DNA of 64,000 bases, from assembly GCA_035999765.1 (NCBI GenBank), contig CP108521.1:10850001-10914000 (forward strand), read 5' to 3'. Position numbers and translations under genes: made by a program. This DNA comes from Streptomyces sp. NBC_01231 (GTDB lineage Bacteria; Actinomycetota; Actinomycetes; Streptomycetales; Streptomycetaceae). Below are positions 24,503 to 33,990 of the stretch, in pieces (the stretch's first letter is position 1; each line of letters begins with the position of its first letter). The notes under the pieces are model-generated. The model saw nothing but the letters and a program-made list of their open reading frames with translations, did not search any database and was not told the DNA's origin.

Positions 24503-26136
24503 TGTCGGGTCAACTCCTGCTGCCGGGCCGAGTGGTGGAGGTCGAAGGCTGGAGATTCGCTGCGGATGCGGGGGAGTGAGACGAAGTTGTGGCGTGGGGG
24601 CGGGCAGGAAGTGGCCCACTCCAGCGAACGGCCGTAGCCCCACGGGTCGTCGACCTCGACCTTCTTGCCGTACTTCGCGGTCTTCCACACGTTGTAGAGG
24701 AACGGGAGCACGGACAGACCGAGGACGAAGGAGGAGATCGTCGAGATCGTGTTCAGCGTGGTGAGGCCTTCGACCGCGAGGTAGTCGGGGATGCGGCGGA
24801 CCATGCCGTTGGGGCCCAGCCAGTGCTGGACGAGGAAGGTGCCGTGGAAGCCGATGAACAGGGTCCAGAACGTGATCTTGCCGAGGCGTTCGTCGAGCAT
24901 CTTGCCGGTGAACTTCGGCCACCAGAAGTGGAAGCCGGAGAACATCGCGAAGACGACCGTGCCGAACACCACGTAGTGGAAGTGGGCGACGACGAAGTAC
25001 GTGTCGGACACGTGGAAGTCGATCGGCGGTGACGCCAGCATCACTCCGGTGAGGCCGCCGAAGGTGAAGGTAATCAGGAAGCCGGTGGCCCACAGCATCG
25101 GGGTCTCGAAGGACAGGGACCCCTTCCACATGGTGCCGATCCAGTTGAAGAACTTCACGCCCGTTGGCACGGCGATGAGGAACGTCATGAAGGAGAAGAA
25201 CGGCAGGAGGACTCCGCCGGTGACGTACATGTGGTGGGCCCACACGGTCACCGAGAGGCCGGCGATGGCGATGGTGGCGCCGATCAGGCCCATGTAGCCG
25301 AACATCGGCTTGCGGGAGAAGACCGGGATGACCTCACTGATGATGCCGAAGAACGGCAGCGCGATGATGTACACCTCCGGATGCCCGAAGAACCAGAACA
25401 GGTGCTGCCACAGCAGGGCACCACCGTTGGCGGCATCGAAGATGTGTGCGCCGAACTTCCGATCCGCCTCCAGCGCGAACAGCGCGGCGGCGAGGACGGG
25501 GAAGGCGAACAGGACGAGGACCGCGGTCAGCAGCACGTTCCACACGAAGATCGGCATGCGGAACATGGTCATGCCCGGCGCGCGCATGCAGATGATGGTG
25601 GTGATGAAGTTGACCGCGCCGAGGATGGTGCCGAAGCCGGAGAAGGCCAGACCCATGATCCACAGGTCGGCGCCGATGCCCGGCGAGCGGACCGCGTCGG
25701 ACAGCGGGGAGTAGGCGAACCAGCCGAAGTCGGCCGCACCCTGCGGGGTGAGGAAGCCGCCGACCGCGATCGTCGAGCCGAACAGGTACAGCCAGTAGGC
25801 GAACATGTTCAGCCGCGGGAACGCGACGTCGGGGGCGCCGATCTGCAGCGGCATGATCCAGTTGGTGAAACCTGCGAACAGCGGCGTCGCGAACATCAGC
25901 AGCATGATCGTGCCGTGCATCGTGAACGCCTGGTTGAACTGCTCGTTCGACATGATCTGCAGACCCGGCCGGGCCAGCTCGGCGCGCATGAACAGCGCCA
26001 TCACGCCACCGATGCAGAAGAACACGAACGACGTCACCAGATACAGCGTGCCGATCGTCTTGTGGTCCGTGGTGGTGAGCCACTTGACGCTTCTGCGGCT
26101 CTTGGCGGTGCGGGGTTGGACGTTGATGGTCTTCAC
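24499..26136 (-). CDS. ctaD: cytochrome c oxidase subunit I (aa3 type), orphan copy
   Basis: 545 residues, twelve membrane helices. The haem and copper ligand regions are all present: [17 protein letters not shown] (low-spin haem His), [18 protein letters not shown] (CuB His and Tyr), [10 protein letters not shown] (CuB His pair) and [14 protein letters not shown] (haem a and a3 His). It catalyses oxygen reduction in the cytoplasmic membrane. GTG 26136 begins [15 protein letters not shown] just before the first helix; the longer frame upstream overlaps the sigma factor gene and is spurious. No subunit II, III or qcr genes are nearby, so this is a second, isolated copy. Confidence 0.95.
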   Translation of the reverse strand: MKTINVQPRTAKSRRSVKWLTTTDHKTIGTLYLVTSFVFFCIGGVMALFMRAELARPGLQIMSNEQFNQAFTMHGTIMLLMFATPLFAGFTNWIMPLQIGAPDVAFPRLNMFAYWLYLFGSTIAVGGFLTPQGAADFGWFAYSPLSDAVRSPGIGADLWIMGLAFSGFGTILGAVNFITTIICMRAPGMTMFRMPIFVWNVLLTAVLVLFAFPVLAAALFALEADRKFGAHIFDAANGGALLWQHLFWFFGHPEVYIIALPFFGIISEVIPVFSRKPMFGYMGLIGATIAIAGLSVTVWAHHMYVTGGVLLPFFSFMTFLIAVPTGVKFFNWIGTMWKGSLSFETPMLWATGFLITFTFGGLTGVMLASPPIDFHVSDTYFVVAHFHYVVFGTVVFAMFSGFHFWWPKFTGKMLDERLGKITFWTLFIGFHGTFLVQHWLGPNGMVRRIPDYLAVEGLTTLNTISTISSFVLGLSVLPFLYNVWKTAKYGKKVEVDDPWGYGRSLEWATSCPPPRHNFVSLPRIRSESPAFDLHHSARQQELTRQ

Positions 26137-26241
26137 GCCCCGCCTGTGTCCGCGCCCGCCCCGGACGTCACACTCGAAGGACGCGACGAGAATCACGGAA
26201 ACAGGTGTGACCATCCACGGAGTGCCGGACACCAACGGAAC

Positions 26242-26790
26242 ATGAGCGACGACGAGGCCTTCGCCGCTGCCTATCGCGAGCACTACTGGGCGGTCAGCCG
26301 CTATGTCGCTCGACGACTGGACGGCCGTGCCGGCGACGTGGAGGAAGTGGTGGCGGACGTGTTCACCGTCGCCTGGCGGCGCCGCGGCGACCTGCCGGCG
26401 TCCCCGCTGCCCTGGCTGTACGGCGTGGCACGCAACTGTCTGGCCAACGCGGTACGCGGCCAGGGCCGGCGCCGTCGGCTCGTCGACCGGCTGGGCAACG
26501 ACGAGACGGCGCACGGCAGGCAGGTCGTGGCGAGCCCCGACAGCGAGGCGCCGGGCGCATGGGTGCATGAGGCGCTCGCCCGGCTCACCCCGGCCGACCA
26601 GGAGGTACTGCGCCTGACGGCCTGGGAGGAACTCGCCGTCGACGAGGTCGCCGTGGCCCTGGGCTGCGGCACCCGCGCGGCGGCGATGCGGCTGCACCGG
26701 GCCAGGCGCCGGCTCAGAACCGAGATCGACCGGATACGCCCCGTGCTCGCCGCCGACGCGCCCTCCCCGAAGGAACACGGCCATGCCTGA
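26242..26790 (+). CDS. ECF-type RNA polymerase sigma factor
   Basis: 182 residues. Region 2: [20 protein letters not shown] and [20 protein letters not shown]. Region 4: [20 protein letters not shown] and [20 protein letters not shown]. It overlaps the next gene by 8 bp, the usual arrangement for sigma factors paired with CU044_5270-type proteins. It is divergent from ctaD with 105 bp between starts, so it may direct transcription of the oxidase operon, its own operon, or both; this is inferred from position only. Confidence 0.93.
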   Translation: MSDDEAFAAAYREHYWAVSRYVARRLDGRAGDVEEVVADVFTVAWRRRGDLPASPLPWLYGVARNCLANAVRGQGRRRRLVDRLGNDETAHGRQVVASPDSEAPGAWVHEALARLTPADQEVLRLTAWEELAVDEVAVALGCGTRAAAMRLHRARRRLRTEIDRIRPVLAADAPSPKEHGHA

Positions 26791-27757
26791 CGAACTCGAC
26801 CTGCTGCGCGGCGCCAACCCCGTGCCCGCGGACGGCCCGCACTTCGGCGACGGACCGCTCGATCACGACGCCGAACGTCGGCTCAATCGACTGCTGCACG
26901 GCAGCGGCCCGTTCGGCCGTCGCCGCACCCGTTGGACGTGGAGCCTCGCGACCGTCGCGGTCGTCGCGGCGACCGCGCTGGCCCTGCTCCTCGCGGGCCC
27001 GAACACCACCCCGGCACTGGCCGCCCCCCGTCCGCTGCTCGTGCAGGCCGGCTCCGCCCCCGTACCCCTGGCCAGAATCGCCGAGATCGCCGAGGCGGCA
27101 GCGGCGGACGGCTCGCCGGAACTCCGCAAGGGCACCCACGTCCAGACGTGGAGCATGGGCATGTCGGAGAACGAGCCCCCGATCACGCTCCCCGTCGAGC
27201 GCGTCGTTCGCTGGCACGCCGACGCGAGCCATACGGAACTGGTCGTTGCGACCGACCCCCAGCACCCCGGTAGGCCGGTCCTCAGCGAGGGCGGCGACCG
27301 ACCCCGCCTGGTCGAGGACGGGCACGTCCTCAGCGAGCAGACGTACGGGCCGAGCTGGAGCGACGCCCCGCCCGAGTCCACGCCGCCGCACGACCCGGGG
27401 CGGCTGAAGGCCTACCTCCAGGAGGCGCAGCACCAGAACACCGCGCTGACGACCTCCGAACTCCTTGACGCGGTGGACGTGTTGCTCGACCACTGGGCCC
27501 TCGGGGCCCGCGAGAACGTGGCAGTCGCCAGGCTGCTGGCGGACGCCGAGGGGCTGCGGCCCGTGGGCCGGGTGACGGACCGCCTCGGGCGGCCCGGTCA
27601 GGCGTACGTGTACGCCGGACACGGCTCCCGCCGGATGCTGATCATGGACCCGGCCACCGGTGCCGTCCTCGGCCTGGAGAGCACCGCCGGTACCGCCGAG
27701 CCCCAGTGGGGCCTGAAGGCGGGCGACGTCATGGACTACAGCGCCTGGATGCGCTGA
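26783..27757 (+). CDS. CU044_5270 family membrane protein (sigma-factor partner)
   Basis: 324 residues. An N-terminal cytoplasmic part ([20 protein letters not shown]) is followed by a single membrane segment ([20 protein letters not shown]) and a long extracytoplasmic domain ending [15 protein letters not shown]. This layout matches proteins encoded directly after ECF sigma factors in actinobacteria, which likely act as membrane anti-sigma or sensor partners. Start and stop are clear; the start overlaps the sigma gene by 8 bp. Confidence 0.88.
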   Translation: MPDELDLLRGANPVPADGPHFGDGPLDHDAERRLNRLLHGSGPFGRRRTRWTWSLATVAVVAATALALLLAGPNTTPALAAPRPLLVQAGSAPVPLARIAEIAEAAAADGSPELRKGTHVQTWSMGMSENEPPITLPVERVVRWHADASHTELVVATDPQHPGRPVLSEGGDRPRLVEDGHVLSEQTYGPSWSDAPPESTPPHDPGRLKAYLQEAQHQNTALTTSELLDAVDVLLDHWALGARENVAVARLLADAEGLRPVGRVTDRLGRPGQAYVYAGHGSRRMLIMDPATGAVLGLESTAGTAEPQWGLKAGDVMDYSAWMR

Positions 27758-27877
27758 TCACACCCCGAGCTGCCGGGCGGCGGCCTCGACGGTCTGTTCG
27801 AGCAGTGTCGCGATGGTCATCGGACCGACACCGCCCGGCACCGGGGTGGCCTCCTGACACGCCACACCTGCATGTGG
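27758..27877 (-). pseudogene. folD: FolD C-terminal relic
   Basis: The minus frame reads HAGVACQEATPVPGGVGPMT, then IATLLEQTVEAAARQLGV and a stop. PVPGGVGPMTIA is the invariant signature of methylenetetrahydrofolate dehydrogenase/cyclohydrolase. Only the last 40 codons remain, ending immediately after the CU044_5270 gene. Confidence 0.75.
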
Positions 27878-28303
27878 GAGGTCCGCCACCGTGCACAGGA
27901 GAGTGACCGCGGCTTGCCCCGCACCGACCGCAGCCCGCTCACGGCGGCGGTGGCCGACGCCCTCGACGCCTACGACGTGATCGTCCTCCTGCCGAGGTAC
28001 TGGTCCTACCCCGACCGGGAGAGCGCGACAGCGCACGTCGTCCTCGGGGAGATCGACATTTTCCCGCACACCGACTGCAGGACCGCGCTCCCAGGCCCCA
28101 GGGGCGAAGAGAAGGGGTGTCCCGCTGAGCCCCGAGCAGAGCGCGGCGGTTCTGCGGGAGCGCTGTCTGGACTTCCTCTTCGGATTCACAAGCAGCTGCC
28201 CGAGCCCGGCCAGTTGAAGGACCCCGCCTTCGTCCAGCGGTACCAGCCCATCGCGGGGCGCCTGCGCACCGCACTGGACGCCCGTCCCGCAGGCAGGAAC
28301 TGA
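27872..28303 (+). CDS. hypothetical open frame, doubtful
   Basis: 143 codons. The first part (SPLTAAVADALDAYDVIVLL, RYWSYPDRESA) and the last part (ELPEPGQLKDPAFVQRYQPI in an imperfect frame) each show some coding bias, while the middle does not. It may be two relics joined by chance. No family is recognised. Confidence 0.25.
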   Translation: MWEVRHRAQESDRGLPRTDRSPLTAAVADALDAYDVIVLLPRYWSYPDRESATAHVVLGEIDIFPHTDCRTALPGPRGEEKGCPAEPRAERGGSAGALSGLPLRIHKQLPEPGQLKDPAFVQRYQPIAGRLRTALDARPAGRN

Positions 28304-28406
28304 CACGGGAGGGCTCGCCCGCACCCCGGCCCGCGGGCCAGCCCTCCGGCGTTCTCGGTCCTCTTGACCGGCTCTCCGGCCTGCGGGACGGTCGTGGCGC
28401 GCAACT

Positions 28407-28778
28407 ATGCGCAACCACGGCGCAGGGGAGGCGACGGTGTCCGCTGGAGCCGGCCGACGCTGCGATGACCGAGTACCGGGCACTCAGCGACTCGCTCCTG
28501 GTGGGGTAGAGCCCGCGCACCACCCCACCAGAGAGCAGCTGGCCGCCCGTCACCTCGCGCGTGGCGGCCGGCCCCTAACGCCCGGCGAGCTGCGTGACGC
28601 ACTCGCCTGGCGCGGCCACATCATCTCCGCCGCACAGCTGAAGCGGGACATGCAGACCCACGGCGCGTTCGTCCCCGCTTCCGGCGACCTGTGGACCATC
28701 GGCCATCTGGCTTTGTCGGTGAGTCCTGACACCGGTTGTCGATCGGCGGCGACACCGCCAGGTGTTGGCGGAGAGTGA
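28407..28778 (+). pseudogene. small helical protein cut by an IS21-type end
   Basis: Good coding character from about 28509 (TREQLAARHLARGGRPLTPG, ELRDALAWRGHIISAAQLKR, ASGDLWTIGHLAL). It resembles a winged-helix fragment. The coding pattern ends at 28718, exactly where the IS21-type terminal repeat begins, so the 3' end was lost to that insertion. Confidence 0.45.
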
Positions 28779-28856
28779 TATCGCCGAGTTTTGACACCAC
28801 TTGGGTGCTTGCGGTGGGGGGGGGCTGGGAGTGCTCTGCGTGGTGAGGGGGCGCCG

Positions 28857-29115
28857 GTGCCACCGAAGTCCAAGGTCGATCTGTACGCGGCAATACTCCG
28901 CGATGTCCGGGCGGGGATGTCGAACCGGGCCTTGCAGCGCAAGCACGGGGTGGGATTCCGGACGGTAAAGGCGGCCCTGGAGTCCGTCTGGCCAGAGCCA
29001 CGCAAGCAGCTGCCGCCCCGCAAGACGCGGCTCGACGCGTTTAAGCCAGCCATCGACCAGATGCTGCGGGTCGATCTGGACGCGCCGCGCAAGCAGCGGC
29101 ACAGCAAGGGCTACC
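28857..29115 (+). pseudogene. IS21-family transposase IstA N-terminal relic
   Basis: GTG 28857 starts VPPKSKVDLYAAILRDVRAG, followed by MSNRALQRKHGVGFRTVKAA, ESVWPEPRKQLPPRKTRLDA and LRVDLDAPRKQRHS. This is the helix-turn-helix start of IstA. The catalytic domain is missing; the homology stops near 29115, where a minus-strand gene begins. Confidence 0.8.
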
Positions 29116-29317
29116 GACGGTCGACGGAGAGGCTCTTGATCATCTCGCCGTTGACCAGGATGACGAGACAGCCGCAGCCGCCGACGCAGTATTCGACCTC
29201 ACCTTCAGATGTGCGGTGGTGGGACCTCAGCGTCCACAACTGCGTTTTCGCCGGGGTCGGCTCGTGGCAGACGGGGCAGCGGTCCTCCGACGGCGTGACC
29301 GCGGATACGGGAGTCAT
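29111..29317 (-). CDS. small zinc-ribbon protein
   Basis: 68 residues: RCPVCHEPTPAKTQLWTLRS, EGEVEYCVGGCGCLVILVNG and MIKSLSVDRR. A CPVC pair and a CVGGCGC cluster can bind one zinc. The reading frame has clean codon bias and an ATG start. It lies inside the IS21-type ends next to the exporter gene on the same strand. Its function is unknown; DNA or RNA binding is a guess from the fold. Confidence 0.65.
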   Translation of the reverse strand: MTPVSAVTPSEDRCPVCHEPTPAKTQLWTLRSHHRTSEGEVEYCVGGCGCLVILVNGEMIKSLSVDRR

Positions 29318-29372
29318 GCCACCAACATGGCGTCACTGTCTAAGACACTTCAACCATTACATTGGGCGTGGC

Positions 29373-30269
29373 TCACGCGGGACGAGCGCCGGGCCGATCG
29401 GCAGGTCCAACACGCTGAGCGGCGCGGCGCACTGACCAGGCGCCGGCTAGGACTACCAGCGCCATGGCACACAATTGACGTGCCGTGAGCTGCTCGTGCA
29501 GCAAGACGAAACCGACCCCCGCCGCCACGGCGGGGCTCAGTGCGAGCAGCACCCCAAAGGCGCGCACATCGATGCGCCGCAGGACCGTCATATCCAGCGA
29601 GTACGGGATCAGGGACGACAGGAGGGCCACCATGAGCCCGGTGCCGAGGACGGCAGGGTGGGCCGCCACCGTGCCACCGTCTGTGACGGCGGTGACCGGA
29701 GTCAGCACGCAGGCGCCGCAGGCCAGCGCCAGGGTCAGGCCCGTCCAGTCGGGGAACAGGCGCCCGACCCGCTGACTCAGGACCACATACCCGGCCCGGC
29801 ACAGCGCGGCGGCGCCCCCCAGCAGCAGCCCGGCGGCGGAGAGCGAGGCTCCCGGGGTGGCCAGCAGGAGTACACCCGCAAGCGCCAGCAACGCCACCGC
29901 GAGGTGCTCAAGCCGACGGGACAGAACGATCGACAAGGTGAGCGGCCCGAGCAGCTCCAAGGTTGCGGCCACCCCGATCGGCAGGAGGCTGATGGCCTGG
30001 AAGTACGCCACGTTCATGGCCGCGAGGACCAGACCAAGTGAGATCGCCGCCCGCCACTGCACAGCCGTGACCTCCCGCAGTCGCGGCCGGACCAGTACCC
30101 ACAGGATCGCGGCCGAGAAAAACAGCCGCATACCGGCCAGCGCCGTGGGACCGACTGTCCCATAGGCATCCTTGGCCACGGCCGAGCCCGCTTGAAGGCT
30201 GACGATCTGAGCCAGCATCAACGCCGGAGCCGCCGCGGCGCCCTGCCACGGTGCGCGGGGGATCTTCAC
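29373..30269 (-). CDS. EamA/DMT-family exporter
   Basis: 298 residues with ten hydrophobic segments in two EamA repeats (ALAGMRLFFSAAILWVLVRP and GVAATLELLGPLTLSIVLSR in the first, GLTLALACGACVLTPVTAV and AVAAGVGFVLLHEQLTARQL in the second). It resembles RhtA/threonine-homoserine type exporters; the substrate is unknown. GTG 30269 is preferred because GGAGGA lies 8 bp upstream and the first helix follows. It is divergent from the CGNR regulator gene, which probably controls it. Confidence 0.85.
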   Translation of the reverse strand: MKIPRAPWQGAAAAPALMLAQIVSLQAGSAVAKDAYGTVGPTALAGMRLFFSAAILWVLVRPRLREVTAVQWRAAISLGLVLAAMNVAYFQAISLLPIGVAATLELLGPLTLSIVLSRRLEHLAVALLALAGVLLLATPGASLSAAGLLLGGAAALCRAGYVVLSQRVGRLFPDWTGLTLALACGACVLTPVTAVTDGGTVAAHPAVLGTGLMVALLSSLIPYSLDMTVLRRIDVRAFGVLLALSPAVAAGVGFVLLHEQLTARQLCAMALVVLAGAWSVRRAAQRVGPADRPGARPA

Positions 30270-30396
30270 CGTCGTGCTCCTCCGGGTCCTCTCCGTGGTC
30301 AGCGCCGCCAGGCTCTGCCTGACGACCATGCTGGCCACCCGGCCTGCCGCCGCGCACCACTACGGCTCGGACCCCACACGATGATGTAATTGCCTT

Positions 30397-30954
30397 ATGC
30401 ATTTCAACCATTACGGCGGAGAGGCCGCCCGGCTGGCCGCGGGCCTCGTCAACCTGACCGCGCCACCACCCCCCGAGCACCTGGAACCACTACTCGCCAC
30501 GCACGGCGTGGTGCACCGCACACTCACCACCGCGCAGGCCGAGACGATCTGGACATGGAGCCGGCGCCTGGCCGCGTGCTTCGGGCAGCACGACCTCGAA
30601 GAGCGGTGCCAGGCAATCAATACACTTCTCGCCGACGCCTCCAGCAGTCCCCGGATCTCCCTGCACGACGGCCGACCCCACCTGCACTACAGCGCCACCG
30701 GCGCCGACGCAGCCGCGCACATCCGAGCCGTCACCGCAGCCGGACTCGCCTACGTCGTGTGCTCCGCCGACGCCGAACGGCTGGGGCGCTGCGCGCGCCA
30801 CGCCTGCGGGCTGGCATTCGTCGACACCTCCCGCAACGGCCGACGCGCCTACTGCTCCGTGCGCTGCGCCAACAACGACGCCGTGGCGCGTCACCGCGAG
30901 CGGCTCCACGGCGACGCCCGGCCACCAACTGCACGAAAGACCCGCCGAACGTGA
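30397..30954 (+). CDS. CGNR zinc-finger transcriptional regulator
   Basis: 185 residues. The N-terminal part begins MHFNHYGGEAARLAAGLVNL, as in CGNR proteins. The C-terminal zinc finger has CARHACGLAFVDTSRNGRRA and YCSVRCANNDAVARHRERLH, with four metal-binding cysteines. It is divergent from the EamA exporter gene with 127 bp between starts. CGNR proteins next to transporters are usually their local regulators. Confidence 0.88.
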   Translation: MHFNHYGGEAARLAAGLVNLTAPPPPEHLEPLLATHGVVHRTLTTAQAETIWTWSRRLAACFGQHDLEERCQAINTLLADASSSPRISLHDGRPHLHYSATGADAAAHIRAVTAAGLAYVVCSADAERLGRCARHACGLAFVDTSRNGRRAYCSVRCANNDAVARHRERLHGDARPPTARKTRRT

Positions 30955-31320
30955 CCGTCCAGGACGCCGCCATTTCACTTCCCACAGCAAACGGCGCCGC
31001 TGGCCTCACCCACCGACAACACATCCCTTCCCGGAGCGGTGGTGTCAGTTCTCATCGCCATTTTGCGGTCCGGTGATCGACAAGTGCTGCCCGAAGTCGT
31101 CGACAACCAGTGTCGGCTCTCACCTCCAAAGCCAGCCATCCGATGCGGCAGCAGACCACCTGACCCGGGCACGCCCCGAGACGCAGCCGCGGGGCCGCCC
31201 GGCGGGACGGCTCCCGAAGTCGCCGCGCCACCCGGCGGGATGACGAGGGCCACGGCGCGCAATGCGCCCCGGCCACGGCGTACTCAGGTACTCCGACGTC
31301 ATCAACCGGAAGGCAGCCAT

Positions 31321-31670
31321 GAGGCTCAGCAGGCAGCAGAACACGGACGCGCCCTTGATCAGGCACGGACACCCGGGAGACCTGTGGCACACGATGGCCT
31401 GTCTCCGCGCAGCCCATCCCGACCCGGTCGGCATCGACGAGCCGTTCGAGCCGACGGCGGCACGGCTTTCGATCGCGAGGCCGGAGGACATCGTCCTCTC
31501 AGCGCGAGTGGAACTGTTCGAGGATGAGACGGTGAGCCGCCTTCACGACGTGATCGACACGGTGACGCGCGACCTCGACGGGGCCAAGGGGTTCGGCGCG
31601 TACGCTCTCGTGCCCGACGTCGCACTGGAAGCCATGATCGGCGTGCGGCAGGAACTGCCGCTGCACACCG
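31321..31670 (+). pseudogene. hypothetical coding fragment
   Basis: RLSIARPEDIVLSARVELFE and HDVIDTVTRDLDGAKGFGAY show coding bias, weakly reminiscent of a cation-diffusion-facilitator C-terminal domain. The 5' part is unconvincing and the 3' end runs into a phosphotransferase relic in another frame. I cannot assign it. Confidence 0.3.
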
Positions 31671-31679
31671 CTGAGCGTG

Positions 31680-31925
31680 CTGGACTGGGAGGGCTGGGGG
31701 CGAGCTCCGGAGGGGTTCGACGCAGCCACGCTCTACGCCTACTCGCTGCACCAGCCGGACGTTGCCGCCCGCGTCCGTACCGCCTTCCCCATCCTTGGTA
31801 GCCCGGCTGTCCTCGCCGCTGAAGCGACCGTGTGCGCTCAGCTGCTCCAGACCGTGGCCCGCGGCGACAACCTGGTGCTGGAAGACCACCTCCGGAACTG
31901 GTCCGGGGAATTCCGCCACCGCTGA
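31680..31925 (+). pseudogene. aminoglycoside-phosphotransferase-like C-terminal relic
   Basis: LDWEGWGRAPEGFDAATLYA, YSLHQPDVAARVRTAFPILG and a regular helical end. The LDWEGWG segment corresponds to the Mg-binding DxD-like loop that follows the catalytic HGD in APH-type kinases, but that HGD region is missing. It lies directly before a second, nearly complete member of the same superfamily. Confidence 0.6.
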
Positions 31926-31939
31926 CCGGATCGGAAACC

Positions 31940-32864
31940 ATGTCAGTACCGCCCACCACCGGCCGTCTGCAATGGACCGACGTCCCCACGCCGCTCCGAG
32001 CCCGCCTCGAGGACGCGCTTGGCGCGCCCGTCACTGACACGGTCACCCCCGCCGGAGGCTTCGGCCATCAGCTCGCCGCCGCGCTCCGTCTGGCCGATGG
32101 ACGACGGGTCTTCGTGAAGGCGGCCTCCGACGGCGATCCGCTGACCGCCGCCAACCTCTATGAGGCGGCTGTCCTGGACGCGCTGCCGCCCGCCGTCCCG
32201 GCCCCGGAGCTGCTGGGCATCCATCGTGCGGCCGACTGGACCGCCGTGGTCATCGCGCACCTGGACGGCCCGCACCCCGATCTCCGCCGACGCAGGGCAG
32301 ACCTGGGTGCTGTTGGACAGGATCACTTCCAGCCGGGCCCCGGTGCCGTACACCGTGGCGGTGAGCACCAGGCCCTCCACCACGGCGGCCCTGCACGGCT
32401 GGGACGAACTGTTCTCCGACCCGCCGGCCGACCTTGCCCCCGCCGCCCGCGCCCACCTGCGGCAGCTCGCCGAACTGGAAGCCGCCTGGCCCGCCCTCGC
32501 CCACGGCGACCGCATCGTCCACGGCGACCTGCGGGCCGACAATATGGTCCGCGACCACCACCTTGGCGTGACCTTCGTGGACTGGGCACACGCCACCACC
32601 GGCCCGGCCTGCATCGACGCCGTCTCCCTCGCCCCGCAGCTCATCCTCGCCGGACACACGCCCGCAGACGTCGCCCGTCTGCTCCGCGACCACCCCGCCA
32701 CCGCCAGCAGTCCCGACACCACCACAGCGTTCCTCGCCGCACTCACCGGCCACTGGCACCGCAATGCCCGCAAGCCCGCACCCCCCGGCGCCCCCGGACT
32801 ACGCGCCTACCAGCGCCGCGCTGCGGCCGCCGGCCTCGCGCTCCTCGGCTACCGGCTGAGCTGA
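31940..32864 (+). pseudogene. aminoglycoside-phosphotransferase-like kinase, one frameshift
   Basis: The first frame gives MSVPPTTGRLQWTDVPTPLR, GGFGHQLAAALRLADGRRVF and VKAASDGDP (nucleotide loop and lysine). Near 32280 coding moves to the frame with HGWDELFSDPPADLAP, ALAHGDRIVHGDLRADNMVR (catalytic HGDxxxxN) and TFVDWAHATTGPACIDAVSL. Joined, it is a full-length APH-superfamily kinase. A single indel, or a sequencing error, separates the halves. Confidence 0.8.
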
Positions 32865-33431
32865 AACCGCAGCTGTCTCGCTCTCGTGTCAGTGGCTGGT
32901 CGACCCCCTGTCAGTGACGTGGGCATCTCGCGTCAGCAGGGGACCAGGCGTCAGCCCGCCCACCACCTGCGGTAGTCGTGTCCGCAGGCCGGGGCAGCGA
33001 GATGAGGTACAGGTGTCAGCCGTGCGCGGTCGACCGCCACAGCTGGCGCTCGGCCTCGGCGAGCGTGCCGTAGTGATCGACGAACATCGCCACGACGTCC
33101 GCGTCGAAGTACATCGACGGCCGGTCGCCCGCCGCGCACGCAGGGCGCGGATCCGGTTCTCGGCACCGGCGAGTCCCGTGCCGTCCAGCGTGCTCTGGGA
33201 TCACCTGACCGCGGCCTGGCCCGTCCTCTCGCTGGGCGGTGCGGTGCGGCGGGTGAATCGCCCGGGAGCGGTTCAGTGCCGGGTGGCGGTCGGGGCGAGG
33301 CGCCGGCTGGTGCTGGGCGATGAGGCTTTCCGCACCGAGGCGGACCCCGGCGCCCAGAAGGCGCCGCATACCGGCGCGGACAGCCCCCCGACGACCTGGG
33401 CGATCAGGCACTGCAGGATTCCAGTGATCTG
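32865..33431. other. stretch with a weak minus-strand relic
   Basis: No intact gene. The minus frame at 33016-33130 reads PSMYFDADVVAMFVDHYGTL and AEAERQLWRSTAHG with good bias and a stop, and an upstream frame continues it (AENRIRALRARRA), so a frameshifted relic of an unrecognised gene is likely. Several copies of GTCAGT/GTCAGC lie at 32885-32950. Confidence 0.35.
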
Positions 33432-33983
33432 ATGCCGCTGGCCTTCTGGGCGTTTCACGAGCTCTACCACCAGGCCTACTTCGAGTACGCCTTCGTGCAG
33501 TTAGGCGACCAGGCCGCCGCCGACAAGCTGGTCGACCAGACCTTCGTGTTCCTGGCCGTGATCTGGCAGCACGTCACCGCTCAGGAGAACCCCGAGGCGT
33601 TCGCCTGGACCCAGCTCAAGGAACGCGTCGCCGCCGACCTCGAAGCCCAGGGCAAGGCACCAGCCGCCCTGGAGACGATGGCCTTCGAACGCGCGATACG
33701 CGCGGCCTGCGACCCGATCCTGGACAGCTTCCGCGCTGAATTCCGCGCGCAGGTTACCGAACTCGAAACCGGTATGGGCCTGTATACGGCAATGGCTCGC
33801 CTGCCGGAGCGGCAATTTGATGTGATGGTCCTGCAGTTCGCCCTGGGCTTTCCCACCAAGCGGACCGCCCTCGTGATGGGAGTGTGCGAGGCCAGGGTGC
33901 GCTCCACCCGCCGCGCCGCCAAACGCCGCCTGGCCGCGGACCTGGGCCTGGAATACGGCGAGGACGCCAACAATGAGGAGTGA
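33432..33983 (+). CDS. sigma-70-like DNA-binding protein
   Basis: 183 residues. The first part, FHELYHQAYFEYAFVQLGDQ and AAADKLVDQTFVFLAVIWQH, resembles sigma region 2. The second, MARLPERQFDVMVLQFALGF and RTALVMGVCEARVRSTRRAA, resembles region 4 with a helix-turn-helix. It is likely a divergent ECF-like factor or a sigma-derived regulator. The ATG lacks a good ribosome site, and the frame is open upstream, so the start is uncertain. The following gene starts within 10 bp and is presumably cotranscribed. Confidence 0.7.
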   Translation: MPLAFWAFHELYHQAYFEYAFVQLGDQAAADKLVDQTFVFLAVIWQHVTAQENPEAFAWTQLKERVAADLEAQGKAPAALETMAFERAIRAACDPILDSFRAEFRAQVTELETGMGLYTAMARLPERQFDVMVLQFALGFPTKRTALVMGVCEARVRSTRRAAKRRLAADLGLEYGEDANNEE

Positions 33984-33990
33984 CACCCCG

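Larger units (their letters stand above)
28719..31123. mobile_element. IS21-type inverted ends enclosing three cargo genes
   Basis: The left end (28719-28800) and the complement of the right end (31040-31123) match: GTGAG, then GACAC, then GGTTGTCGA in the first 24 positions (20 of 24 equal), and both end inside with TGACACCAC. A truncated istA lies next to the left end. Instead of the rest of istA and istB, the interior carries a zinc-ribbon gene, an EamA exporter gene and a CGNR regulator gene. This could be one element that picked up cargo or two partial copies in opposite orientation. Confidence 0.6.

Noticed and set aside
25231..26241. Long plus-strand frame leading into the ECF sigma factor
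   Set aside because: It is the mirror of ctaD codons with His/Asp-rich low-complexity composition; the sigma factor starts at ATG 26242.
26137..26817. Upstream extension of the ctaD frame by 227 codons
   Set aside because: It overlaps the complete ECF sigma gene on the other strand and has no homology; the family start is at GTG 26136.
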